Of a stretch of DNA of 64,000 bases, positions 20,515 to 31,895 are shown piece by piece. The position numbers were made by a program, and so were the translations under genes. The notes under the pieces are model-generated. The model was not told the origin of the DNA and did no database searches. It saw only the letters and a list, made by a program, of their open reading frames with translations. This DNA is from Procambarus clarkii (lineage: Eukaryota > Arthropoda > Malacostraca > Decapoda > Cambaridae). The DNA lies in the NCBI RefSeq assembly GCF_040958095.1, contig NC_091173.1:11760612-11824611 (forward strand). The letters run 5' to 3'. Within the stretch, counting starts at the first letter, position 1, and each line of letters opens with the position of its first letter.

Positions 20515-20630
20515 TCCAACCAACGTGCACAGCCCCGCTCCTGTGTTAGGTAAGTCTACTACGGGCTCACCATTGCCCGTGCTACTCTGAACGTTTTGTT
20601 CCGAGTAGCGGAATCTAAAACAACCACCAG
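20515..20630 (+). repeat. HP2 hairpin repeat
   Basis: CCCCGCTCCTGTGTTAGGTA, ACGGGCTCACCATTGCCCGT, then GCTACTCTGAAC/GTTCCGAGTAGC round GTTTT, and AATCTAAAACAACC. The best-preserved pair of HP2 hairpins. Confidence 0.8.
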
Positions 20631-20639
20631 AAAGCACAC

Positions 20640-22015
20640 CATACGCCGCCGTGTTCCCGCAGTAATCAATTGAGCAATCCCGCACAGTGCAGGTGCACCT
20701 CCTGTTACTCACTGACGGCCGTCACCTGTCATTTGCCATGACATGCGATAGGTGGACGGACACCACCTATCGCACCTGAACGTAGACGTGCACCACCTGT
20801 CATGTCACACCTGCACCACCTATCGCTGTAGCGAGTGCAGGACAACATGCCTCAGGGCGCCTGGCAAGGTTGTGCATGTAAACAAACGTCTGTTATGATT
20901 GTTGGTGCACTCTAGCTCTTGTGACGTCAACATTTCCATCACTGGCGACACACGCTGGCCTAACTTATCGCCTCATAACACCAGTGTAACAAGTGTGTGG
21001 AGCCCAAAGCCCGGCCGGTGGTGTAATATACAAGTCGCTACATATCCATATGATGGAAATACAAAACCTGATGATAAAAAAAGGAGGTACTCATGGTGAA
21101 CATCGCGCGCGTGTTGGGGTTCCTGAAGCCGAGGCTGTTTGGCCTTGACAAACCTGTTTGGTCAAGTGTTTTTATGGTCATAACTCACCTCCTCTCACAT
21201 GCTGGGTACACGGGCTCCGGCCGTAGGGCAAGGAGTGCTCATATGAGGGTGTGTGGCAGCAGTACTCAACACTCCACACCTCACAACTTGCCCTTGACAA
21301 CTAGAGGAAATCTTTACATTATGCTTATCGTATATTTCTGGCACCACCCACATCTGCCTCATAATATACGTGTAACCGCTCTTGTCAAACTAGATCCGTC
21401 GATTTAATCATCCATTTTGTGCACTTACCTTAATGAAGAGATGTTAGTATTCGAAGTACGAAGATCCACCACGAAAACGAATGAATCAGAATAAATTCCA
21501 CACAAGTTTGAGTAAGAAAATGAGCGCCACAGTGCAGCGCCCACCACGTCTACACCACAACTGTACCAGCCACTCGCGCCCCTAACCTCCCTCCCTCCCA
21601 CCACAGACGCCACCTACCATTATTTTTCCCCCATTTATTACCCCATCAAATTAATGGTAACGCTGAAAGGTCTCGAATTTATTTAAATCTATTTGTTCAA
21701 CGCTACCTTAAGTCAATATTACAATGAGCCATATTTAGCTAGTAACCTCACTTGCCGGCCAAACAGCGGACGCCAACTAGTCTATTTTTTCTCTAGTGCG
21801 GTTTTTCCGCTGACGGTTTGGGGCGAGTATTGGCGGCACAAGTCGTTGTGCTTACAAGAAGGTTATATCTTGGTGTCATCCTCTCCTGGTAAAAAAAAAT
21901 TGTCCTTCGGGTAGGTGCATTCCCTTATCATAAAGTGACTAACCGTGTGCGGTCACTCCTCCAGTTACTGGAAAGAGCCAACGGTCCTTAACCTGCCACC
22001 TACAGAGTAAAACGA
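20640..22015. other. No gene seen; short CACCACCTATCGC duplications
   Basis: At 20745-20830 CACCACCTATCGC and CACCTGTCATGTCA recur two or three times in direct and inverted order. The rest is unique. Open frames near 21093-21407 and 21693-21914 show no family motif. Confidence 0.4.
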
Positions 22016-22019
22016 GCCA

Positions 22020-22245
22020 TAGACATATTTGAAAGAATTTTTGTAGTGTCAGAGTAGTTAATAAATGAAATGCATTAGGAAGTGGAGGCTGACTCCATAC
22101 ACAGTTTCAAGTGTAGATATAATAGAGTCCAGTAAGCTCAGGAACCAGCTGTACACCAGTTGATTGACAGTTGAGAGGCGGGGGGCCAAAGAGCCAAAGC
22201 TTAACCCCCGCAAGCACAATTAGGCGAGTACAATAACGCCATATA
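22020..22245 (+). pseudogene. LINE family A 3' end
   Basis: AATTTTTGTAGTGTCAGAGT, GAGGCTGACTCCATACACAG and TTTCAAGTGTAGATATAATA, then CAGTTGATTGACAGTTGAGA and GCAAGCACAATTAGGCGAGT. Homologous over more than 200 bases to 525-765, including the C-terminal coding end. Confidence 0.8.
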
Positions 22246-22539
22246 AGTATTCCTAGGAATAATATAACATATATGAAGCATATTAGGCTTCAGACAGCGT
22301 GTATAAGACCTAGGATGGTTAGGTTCTATTATAGCAACATAAATATAAAACCCTCTCCGGTTTGTCTAAATTCAGTAGTACCAAATTCTACTTTCTAATT
22401 GTGCATTATGCTAACATATGTATGATGATGCAAGTAGTTACCATAAGACCTATCTAAACAGGAGGATGGACTGGACAAAAAAGTAGTCAACAAAGATAAC
22501 CTAACTATAGGCTTTCACCATTTTTTTCAAAAGTATACG

Positions 22540-22770
22540 TGCGTCCCCAAGTGGTTGGGCACCATTCCTTCACCCGTCCTCATATATCCCAGCTCCATGT
22601 TCTCATATCCCTCCCAAGTGCTGTAGTGCCATACTGTTGGGGGGTAGAAATAGCCTAAGCTACTCTATCCCTTTGAGATGTATTTCTTTCTTGTCTCAAT
22701 AAACATACTTGAACTTGTGTCATACTGGCGTAGCGCTTTCTCTTGGTGATTTTCCTTTTACACGGAAATT
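22540..22770 (+). repeat. SINE S-C, 5'-truncated and interrupted
   Basis: CCAAGTGGTTGGGCACCATT up to AGTGCTGTAGTGCC, then about 90 bases of other sequence (GTTGGGGGGTAGAAATAGCC to AACATACTTGAACTTG), and GTGCTTTCTC-like GCGTAGCGCTTTCTCTTGGT. Confidence 0.6.
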
Positions 22771-22774
22771 CAAA

Positions 22775-23200
22775 ATTTCTTTTCCCTGGGCTCCAGAAAA
22801 CATGATTATAATGCTTGCATATGACCTAACAACGGTCTGCTTGACTCCTTATGCACAATTTTGCAGTGGGTTCAGACCTGAATATGCGTGTATATCAAAT
22901 TACGTTGACCCAATAATATATATATAATGTAATAAGGCCACTTAAATGTAAAACTTTACTCAATGATTTTTTCATTAGAGACAATGTGAGAATGCACAAC
23001 TTAATCGCTGAAATCTGTAATAAACTAAGAGATTGTATCTTCTTGAATATAAATAAATAATAGTATTCATAAACAATGTTATTATTGTCAGTACATAATA
23101 TAATAAAATATTAACAAATAGTAATCATTCAAAAGTACTGTATGTTATATTATTTATAATTATTGCATGTTATATATTTTATTATTATTATTATTATACA
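22775..23200. other. No feature seen; AT-rich
   Basis: AT-rich unique sequence with an ATT trinucleotide run near 23180-23197. Confidence 0.4.
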
Positions 23201-23204
23201 GAAA

Positions 23205-23320
23205 TCACATTATCGTGATATTTCAGTGAGAAAATCCACAGGAGCCGAAACCTTATCACGGCTCCTATGGATTTGCTCTTTGAATCACGTTAATGTGATT
23301 TCTCTGTGTATTATTATTCT
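23205..23320. repeat. SINE S-E related snapback
   Basis: AGGAGCCGAAACCTTATCAC and its near inverse GTGAT..GGCTCCT; AAATCCACAGGAGCC pairs with GGCTCCTATGGATTT. The 3' part (GAATCACGTTAATGTGATTT CTCTGTGT) is the end shared with S-E copies at 56705 and 61200. Confidence 0.7.
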
Positions 23321-23574
23321 TATTATTATTGAAGGTGAAGGAAAGACCCAGTGCATGTATAAGTGTATAATTTAAACCAAAATTTCAGATGAGCTCTTAA
23401 ATTCATCCTTCATCACAGTGATGTTACAACAATAATGAACATCACCGGGTATTCGCCGTTTCATCACCTCCGTGCAATATTTACGTATGCAGCTTAGCCT
23501 AGCATTTTAAAAGCACTACAATCACCTTCTGTGGTTGATTGTTAAATAAATCCCTGAATTGTATGTTTGACAAA

Positions 23575-23670
23575 TCTCTCACCCTGTCCATGGAGGACAG
23601 AAGAAAATGTCCATATGCTAGTTAGCATTGTAAATGTGTGGCCACGTCTGTGGTAGAAAAATTAAAAAAA
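23575..23670. repeat. Interspersed repeat R2, copy 2
   Basis: CCATGGAGGACAGAAGAAAA, GTTAGCATTGTAAATGTGTG and CCACGTCTGTGGTAGAAAAA match 17190-17290. Confidence 0.7.
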
Positions 23671-24037
23671 AAGTATTGTAGCAAGTTTCTTCATGATGAT
23701 TATTATCATTATTATTTATTAGTAATTTATTTTTTATTTTCATTTTGTTATTATGAACGTGAAAGTCATATACATTTATGATTATATAGTTATGTGGGTA
23801 GTTACTAGGCTACGGTACGATCACACATTACATACCGCGCTAAGGTTCGTACTCTTAAACTTAAGAGACTAATTACGGTGTATAAACTATTCTCTTCAAG
23901 ATTCAACATATTTCAACTAATTTACCTGAGGGGCCACTAACACTAGTGGCCTAAACGAGGACAGGAAGCCGGCGGTTTGTCGAATGTCACCCCCCCCCAT
24001 TTGCCTCCATAATCTTTTCTAATTTTAAAATTCAACA

Positions 24038-24262
24038 TGTATAACACCATACACATCGCCTTGGGTGTGGTGAACACCATACACATCGTGCTGGGTGTGG
24101 TGAACACCATACACATCGCCCCTGGGTGTGGTGAACACCATACACATCGTGCTGGGTGTGGTGAACACCATACACATCGCCCTGGGTGTGGTGAACACCA
24201 TACACATCGCCCTGGGTGTGGTGAACACCATACACATCGCCCTGGGTGTGGTGAACACACAG
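24038..24262. repeat. 30 bp minisatellite, about 7.5 copies
   Basis: Unit CACCATACACATCGCCCTGG then GTGTGGTGAA. Copies alternate CGCCCTG with CGTGCTG. As 30 is divisible by three, several frames stay open across it and are not genes. Confidence 0.95.
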
Positions 24263-24629
24263 GTTGTTCACAAAACCAAAAACACTCCTTGATAAATACT
24301 TCGACAATCATCGAAAATAAACACTGAATAAAACAAGTGTGAAAAAATATATACTGTATATTAATGATTTTAATTAAAGATTCACAAGGAAACGAAATAA
24401 TATTCAGTTTGAAATAACAGCATTAACAGCCTGTAATAATAAAATAATAATACCCGTAGTAATAATTAACTATATCGACAAGTTATTTTCTATCAAACAA
24501 TATTTTCATGTCACGAGACGAAAAAAATCGAGAAAGAACCGGCGAGAACGTATGTAAATAGAGATCATTAAGTGAGAAGATTGCTTGCAGACGATGGATA
24601 GACGAATCCCAGTGGGTGACAGTGGCTGC

Positions 24630-24976
24630 TATTGGCTCAGGACGTGAGGTTATACTCACAGTCCCTGATACTGGCTCAGGACGTGAGGCTATACTCACAG
24701 TCCCTGATACTGGGTCAGGACGTGAGGTTATACTCACAGTCTCTGATACTGCCTCAGGACGTGAGGCTATACTCAGTCTCTGATACTGCCTCAGGACGTG
24801 AGGTTATACTCACAGTCTCTGATACTGCCTCAGGACGTGAGGTTATACTCACAGTTTCTGATACTGGCTCAGGACGTGAGGCTATACTCACAGTCCCTGA
24901 TACTGCCTCAGGACGTGAGGTTATACTCACAGTTTCTGATACTGGCTCAGGACGTGAGGTTATACCCACAGCAGAA
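24630..24976. repeat. 39 bp minisatellite, about 9 copies
   Basis: Unit GGCTCAGGACGTGAGGTTAT then ACTCACAGTCCCTGATACT. Variants GGCTC/GCCTC/GGGTC and GGTTAT/GGCTAT. One copy near 24765-24790 is shorter by about five bases. Confidence 0.95.
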
Positions 24977-24979
24977 CAA

Positions 24980-26160
24980 ACCTGTGTGGCACAGAGAGCG
25001 CCAAGCAATAGTCACCTCACACTTTGTAATACATTTTTGAGCTAAGAATTGTATATAATTTTAAACACACAAAAATATAAATGTTATTTTTTTCGAGTTT
25101 AAAGTGTTAAGTAATAACTTAAATTTTTTTTATACCACAGTTGATGCAACTTAGGCAAAGATGACAGAGGCTCACATGGAAAGATATATAATAAAAAAAT
25201 GAGGACTGTGTCGAGGTTAAAATTAAAACATTTGGATGAGATAATGAGCAAACATTAGTTGGCGCGATAATTGCTAGTGGTTGTAATCAAAGGAACTATT
25301 ACATCCGACCTTCTTGTTTCGGCCTCACTTACCCAGTAACCTCTTTTCATCAAACTTTTTATCGGGCCTTAGTGCCTCTCCTTACCAGATCCAACCCCTA
25401 AGTCGTAGCTAAGTAATTAAGAACTGAGCAGTAATAGACAATCCAAGGGGGAATGGGGGTAAACAAAACCATTACCGCATGCACGTCTTAACTATATACA
25501 CTTACTACATATTTACAACACGGATAACTCCGTATGTCACTTTAACACAGGACATTACAAAAGAACTTCTGTTATCTATTCCGGCGAGTCCACTTCTATC
25601 TTCTATCATACAACACGCAATGTGCTGTACCTTCCCTAAGCCTTTCTTTTAAGGTACTCACGCCGGCGAGTCCACCTTTCTCAGCAATTCACGGGCCAAT
25701 CCTCCACAGTATCATCACAGTCTCAAAACTCTTCCTCGAAACTCTAGCAACACGCTGGCTAACTTCATCTAAAGGCTTTAACTTTAACAAGACTTAACTT
25801 AAAGGACAGACGAATGCTAATTCCATCTAGTAACACAATTGAGCCACCACGGGATATGTCGGTCCAATCACCAATAGCTCGCTGGCTACCACAGACAATT
25901 CACTGTCTCCACCGACTAGGCCATACTTATTCCAACTATAACAAGTCTTGCATTCAGGACTGCCCTTGCTGGTCACTCCTGGTGAGTAGCCTCTTGTCAT
26001 GCAAGGCCCCCCCCCACATCAACCCCCCCCCCCCACATCACTTCTAAGGAATAAAAATTGTATAGTAAGAAGGAAACTGCATAGGTATCAGTAAGATCAC
26101 AGCCTTCCACCGGGGAACAGGAAATGGGGTCGGGTGCGCTCAACAAAAGCGCACCCGAAA
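24980..26160. other. No gene seen
   Basis: About 1.2 kb of unique DNA. CCGGCGAGTCCAC occurs at 25582 and 25661, and C runs lie near 26005-26035. A small direct duplication with a hairpin is at 26124-26172 (see findings). Confidence 0.4.
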
Positions 26161-26164
26161 TGGG

Positions 26165-26325
26165 GTCGGGTGGAGGCAGACTCTATACACGGTTTCAAAT
26201 GAAGATATGATAGAGCTCAATAAGCGCAGGAACCTGTACGCTAGTAGATTGACAATTGAGAGGCGGGGCCCAAGAATTGAAGTTCAAACCCCGCAAGCAC
26301 AACTAGGTGAGTACACGCGAATGCC
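26165..26325 (+). pseudogene. LINE family A 3' end
   Basis: GGTGGAGGCAGACTCTATAC, GGTTTCAAATGAAGATATGA, AGATTGACAATTGAGAGGCG and GCAAGCACAACTAGGTGAGT. Confidence 0.8.
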
Positions 26326-26439
26326 TGCAGACATTACACCAGACAAACCACATATAACTGCTGGACCCGGGAACTCATGTCCAATCTTTTCACTAGGTAA
26401 GAATACATATAATCTATTATGTAACCACAAATAGGTAAT

Positions 26440-26575
26440 CAGACACGCAGGTACCTATCTATTTTTAGATTAACAGAGGCATCATGTGCTAGTTAATCTT
26501 TCCAAATGTCTAGTAATGCGGAATCGAACCAGAGTCCATTCATTTGTGCGGTAAATGTGACCACTGAGCTCCCAA
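26440..26575 (-). repeat. tRNA-like SINE, degenerate
   Basis: Minus strand: AGCTCAGTGGTCACATTTAC (A-box-like) and TGGTTCGATTCCGCATTAC (B box), then an S1-like body with AATAGATAGGTACC. Probably an old S1 relative. Confidence 0.6.
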
Positions 26576-26579
26576 ATCC

Positions 26580-27580
26580 CAATGAACAATCACAGAGAAG
26601 CCCAGCTTAAAGCTTTGAAACTTTATGCAAATTTATGTAAAAAAAGATGTTCCAATTAATTATGAGCCCGTGTAAAAAACAGTGAAGTGTTATGGGTAGG
26701 CATGATTAAGATAGAAAACAATTTAGTATTCCATTTAGCTGGGGTTCGTGATGACGAAGTACCGTACTAACCCCAACAAAACAATAGCTGGGCATTACCC
26801 GCTCCACGCTCCACCCACAAATAGAGTTGTACAGGCTTCCCAATATTGCCACCTGCCATCAGTTTCCCACCCCAGTGTGCAGGGCCGCAACAACTGGGCG
26901 ACAACGGGTCGTGCATTCCGTCCTGTTATTTCCCCATATACCATACTATAAAGTAGATCGCGTCCAGCATGTCCCTGGTCAGGTTTTTATTGGGTAGGTT
27001 GGCAGGGAGGCGGGTAGGCAGGCAGGTAAACAGGTAGGTTGGCAAGCAGATTGACAGGCTGGCAGGCATTCAGGCAGGCAGACAAGGACGCAGGAGGGTA
27101 GGAAGGCAGTAGGAACAACTTTACTAAAAACTTATTTGTAAAGTTTAAAGTGGGGAACCATAGTTAGAAATTCCTACCACGTTGACTGCTAGCGGAGGAG
27201 GAGAGAAGTTGGGGTGAGAGACGGTGCAGGGGGAGGGAATCAGCGAACTCTCACCTACCAGCACCGGGATTTTACAATTTTGTGAAATGGATGAGGTCAG
27301 CAGGTGAGGTCCTATTCAACCTGTATACAGCTCGAGGTCAGCTTTCGAGGTCCTACTTCACCTGTGTACAATTCGAGAACATGCCATGTGTGACCTTCCT
27401 GTCCCCGGCAGGGTTTCCCCAAGTCGTTATATTCTCCAACATCAGTTGTAGGGCTGCCTGCGATCATTTTGTTTATTGCTGGAATGGGCTCCGGTATGAG
27501 GTCGGAAAATTGAAAACTATTATGATATGATAACAAAGGAGACAGTACGCCACTTTCTATGCGTAACAAATGTGCATTTA
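26580..27580. other. No gene seen; GGCAGG/GTAGG simple repeats
   Basis: Simple repeats of GGCAGGCAGGTA at 26990-27115. An imperfect duplication of GAGGTCCTA..TTCACCTG near 27305-27370. No coding signal. Confidence 0.4.
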
Positions 27581-27584
27581 AAGA

Positions 27585-27860
27585 TACAGTCTCCGTGGTG
27601 TAGTGGTAAGACACTCGCCTGGCGTTCCGCGAGCGCTATGTCATGGCTTCGTATCCTGGCCGGGGAGGATTTACTGGGCGCAATTCCTCAACTGTAGCCT
27701 CTGTTTAACGCAACAGTAAAATGTGTACTTGGATGAAAAAACGATTCTTCGCGGCAGGGGATCGTATTCCAGGGACTTGCCCGAAACGCTACGCGTACTA
27801 GTGGCTGTACAAGAATGTAACAACTCTTGTATATATCTCAAAAAAAAAAAAAAAAAACAG
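27585..27860 (+). repeat. SINE, family S-F, with poly(A)
   Basis: Head CGTGGTGTAGTGGTAAGACA (A-box-like), CTCGCCTGGCGTTCCGCGAG and a B-box-like GCTTCGTATCCTGG. The body has AGGATTTACTGGGCGCAATT and GCGGCAGGGGATCGTATTCC. It ends TTGTATATATCTC plus about 17 A. Reverse relatives at 4980 and 39775. The B box is degenerate, so it is not a working tRNA gene. Confidence 0.8.
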
Positions 27861-28139
27861 CGCACATGAACAGCGTGCCTGCAGTCTGGGGTCCGAGGAG
27901 ACACTGATGTGGTGTGACTTGTTTATCAGGCGGCCAGGCCGGTTCTCACTAGCGCATACCGGTGTGTATGGCTGGCTGGGTCGCAATCTCTGTCTCTGTT
28001 TCTCACGCTCTCTCTGTTCTGTTACTATTGTTTAAGATTCGCTACTTGGAACAAAAAATGACCACTGCATTACACAGGAAAGCGGAGGATTTTTTGATGG
28101 AGGGGAAAGACATTTGCACAGCGCGATCCGCAGGCGCAG

Positions 28140-28320
28140 TGTGCGCAGCGAGAGAGAGAGAGAGAGAAGATTAAGCCACCCAAAAGGTGGCTTGGGCATG
28201 AATAGCCCATAAGTGGTGGCCCTTTTGAGCCATTTCCAGTATCAATAGATGATACTGGAGATCTGTGGAGGTGCGACTGCACCCTGCGTGACGGGAGATG
28301 TCTCCCGTCTGTGCGCAGCG
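28140..28320 (-). mobile_element. HP1 element with exact 11 bp target duplication and AG tail
   Basis: TGTGCGCAGCG lies at 28140-28150 and 28310-28320. The element between has AGAGAGAGAGAGAGAGAAGA where other copies have GATTGATTGAT, then ATTAAGCCACCCAAAAGGTG and all the HP1 hairpins to GACGGGAGATGTCTCCCGTC. The swapped tail shows that the tail is variable. Confidence 0.85.
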
Positions 28321-28349
28321 CAATGGGGCCTATATAAAGGGGGAGGAGA

Positions 28350-28530
28350 GGTCATGTACTCACGGGAGACATCTCCCGTCACGCAGGGTGCAGTCGCACC
28401 TCCACAGATCTCCAGTATCAGCTAATGATACTGGTAATGGCTCAAAAGGGCCACCACTTACGGACTATTCATGCCCGTGCCACCTCTTGGGTGGCTTAAT
28501 CTTTATCAATCATCAATCGGTCATGTGCTC
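28350..28530 (+). mobile_element. HP1 element, opposite orientation, 12 bp imperfect duplication
   Basis: GGTCATGTACTC (28350-28361) and GGTCATGTGCTC (28519-28530) flank a full HP1 copy running ACGGGAGACATCTCCCGTCA to CTTTATCAATCATCAATC. It lies about 30 bases from the copy at 28140 and faces it. Confidence 0.8.
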
Positions 28531-28534
28531 TCTC

Positions 28535-29145
28535 CTGCTCCCGACACGCACCGCTTCGCAAGTTAAAAAAGACCCACCCTCCTCCCCTTCCTGGGCGCAG
28601 TCAGCTAATACTCTGCAACAGTCCTATGTCTAGCGCCCTTTGCTGATGGTCTAAAAGGGGGTGCAGCGCCGGCCCCTAAGTGTTCCGTTGTCCGCAGCTA
28701 CTTACTTTGACTTGTAGGAGTAATGTTAACCTTGCCCTCTATGTTTATTCTGCATTTACTGGTTAATTTACGAATTTACATTATGTATTGGAATGGGGCA
28801 TAATTATCTGTCACGTGTTAGGCCATTATATGTTACTCTAAATGGCCTGATTCCCCAGGAAAAATATGTTAGTCATTTGCCTTACTCTTACTCATAGATA
28901 ATAAGTATTCGGTGTTCTGCAGATCTTGATTTAGTTAGTTCCGGCTATAAGCATATGTATTAATGTTATTAAGTTGTAGTAGTGTACTTAAAGTTATACA
29001 TGTCCAAGTTATGCATTTGTAAAATATAAAAGTTATAGCCGCTTCATTAACATGGTCTGCAGAAAAATATTTACTTGTTCTACTAATAAATAAATAGGCC
29101 CCCATGTTGTTGGTGTCTTTTTCCTCCCTGATCAGAAAAGTTCCA
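28535..29145. other. No gene seen
   Basis: Mixed unique sequence. CTACTTGGAACAAAAAA at 28040, left of the HP1 pair, is one HP2 arm. Confidence 0.4.
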
Positions 29146-29147
29146 TG

Positions 29148-29212
29148 TAGCACGGGCTATGGTGAGCCCGTTGTGGACTTACCTGGCACAGGAGCGGGGC
29201 TGCAACTGTGTC
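29148..29212 (-). repeat. HP2 hairpin repeat, part
   Basis: CACGGGCTATGGTGAGCCCG then TTGTGGACTTACCTGGCACA and GGAGCGGGGCTG: the central hairpin and conserved end of HP2 on the minus strand. Confidence 0.75.
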
Positions 29213-29214
29213 TG

Positions 29215-30375
<1,161 letters not shown>

Positions 30376-30454
<79 letters not shown>
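30376..30454. repeat. (TA)n tract
   Basis: About 78 bases of TA, joined to an inverted repeat: GGTCATATTTAATTATATAT..ATATAATTAAATATGACC. Confidence 0.97.
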
Positions 30455-30455
<1 letters not shown>

Positions 30456-30935
30456 CGAAATATGATTATTTCGGTCATATTTAATTATATATATATAATT
30501 AAATATGACCGAAAAAGTAAGATTAATAATTCTAACACGAATTTTCACGATCTTTCTTATGTTTCTTTTCACTGTTGATGGTAATTAAAAAATCAATTCT
30601 CCAAAATTCATTTTTATTTCTAGTCTGACGCGACACTTGAGCGCGTTTCGTAAAACTTATTACATTTTCAAAGACTTTAGTTTACACACACACACACGCA
30701 CAACTATAACTGAATAGAGCTTAAACATCTTCGATTTTTTATACCTGCATTTGGGTCCCAAGAGGTCCCCAAGAGGTCCTTGGGGCTTACAGTTCCCAAG
30801 AGGTCCTCTTGGGGACTGTAAGCCTCAAAACACTCAGTATATAGGCAAGACAACAACATCTCTTTCCAGGCGATTAACGATGCATAAGCAACAGGGCTCT
30901 TTCCATTATACCTTTGATAAGCCGCTGGCGTCCTA
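30455..30935 (+). pseudogene. Penelope-like element relic with GIY-YIG-type fragment
   Basis: At about 30837-30930 the plus strand reads QYIGKTTTSLSRRLTMHKQQ then GS, matching the YIG.T..SLSRRL..H core of the GIY-YIG endonuclease carried by Penelope-like retroelements. The GIY strand upstream is missing; instead there is a local repeat of AAGAGGTCC and CCTTGGGG. The AT-rich left part (GACCGAAAAAGTAAGATTAA, TAGTCTGACGCGACACTTGA) is a repeat often found beside such elements in decapods, from memory. No reverse transcriptase remains. Confidence 0.55.
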
Positions 30936-31019
30936 GCTGTCCGCGTCGATAGCACTAGGGAGATAGTGGCCTTCAGGTAAATTCTGGCAAGTAAAAACTT
31001 AATCAGGTCCCACTACCTA

Positions 31020-31172
31020 AGCCACCGACTGACCTTCTCCATAATGCAACCCACAACAGCTACTACCTAACTCCGATACGTACTGCTACATAAACAAGAG
31101 TCTTGGAAAGAAAACGTGGCTATTGGAACGTATGTGTCAGACGCCCGGGAATCGAACACGGGACTTTCCGGT
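31020..31172 (-). repeat. Degenerate tRNA-derived SINE, reverse
   Basis: Minus strand: B box CCGTGTTCGATTCCCGGGCG, then the S-H-like body with GTAGCTGTTGTGGGTTGCAT. Followed at 31180 by an unrelated LINE end. Confidence 0.6.
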
Positions 31173-31179
31173 TTTACTC

Positions 31180-31262
31180 AGCTAGTTGTGCTTGCGCGGG
31201 TTGAGCTCTGACTGATTCTTTGGTCTCGCCTCTCAACTGTCAGTCAACTGGTAACTTTCCGG
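31180..31262 (-). repeat. LINE family A 3' end, reverse fragment
   Basis: CTAGTTGTGCTTGCGCGGGT, TTGAGCTCTGACTGATTCTT and CTCTCAACTGTCAGTCAACT. Confidence 0.75.
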
Positions 31263-31264
31263 TT

Positions 31265-31890
31265 GTGACTCGACATGGGCGCTGGCCATACTAGGTCAAC
31301 TTAATTTGCGGTGCACTGTATCGTATAGTATTACATGCCGCTGACAAAGAGAAAACTTGTTAGACTTATCAAGGACTCTGCTAGCCATGTACAAGACGTG
31401 CATACGAATTTCCAAGAGGTCACCCATCCAGCGTTCTGGGTTTAACCTACCTAATTGATCAAATGACGGGCACTACGTCAACTGCATCACTTTTAGTCAA
31501 TACAATAATGTATTCTTAACATATACTATGTTAAGGTTTTAAGATTGTCATCGTAGTTATAGAGGAAAGATGCGTTAAATTTAAAGTCATGGTGAGCCTT
31601 GATAGCCGAGCAGGTGTGGAGGGGTCACTCTGGGACTGAGCGCGGCAGGAGCAGCAACTACGCCGTCTCCCTCTGCCACAGTAAGGTAGGATTCATTTAT
31701 TTCCACACTATATTCCAATGCTGATCCGAGTTCATACTGCGATCTAGCATATTATAAGTATTCTGGTGGTGTTAAGAACTAAGAACTATGCAAGAGTGAC
31801 AGTGAAAAGTTGGAGAATCTAATTAATACGTATCTACGAGAAACGTTCCAAACCTGTTATCTTATGACAGGCTGCATACCATGGTTGGGT
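31265..31890. other. No gene seen
   Basis: Unique sequence. A tRNA-like word (GATAGCCGAGCAGGTGTGGA) near 31600 is not followed by a B box. Confidence 0.4.
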
Positions 31891-31895
31891 CCACG

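Noticed and set aside
21093-21914. Two plus-strand frames of 104 and 73 codons as genes
   Set aside because: No recognised motif and no splice signals of note; the length is within chance expectation.
24037-25045. Direct repeats resembling a CRISPR-like array
   Set aside because: The units are contiguous, with no unique spacers between them. The setting is eukaryotic.
27595-27668. A tRNA gene
   Set aside because: The A-box-like part is good, but the B box is degenerate and a SINE body with poly(A) follows. Relatives at 4980 and 39775 confirm a repeat family. The same holds for the tRNA-like heads at 2401, 48105, 53632 and 58556.
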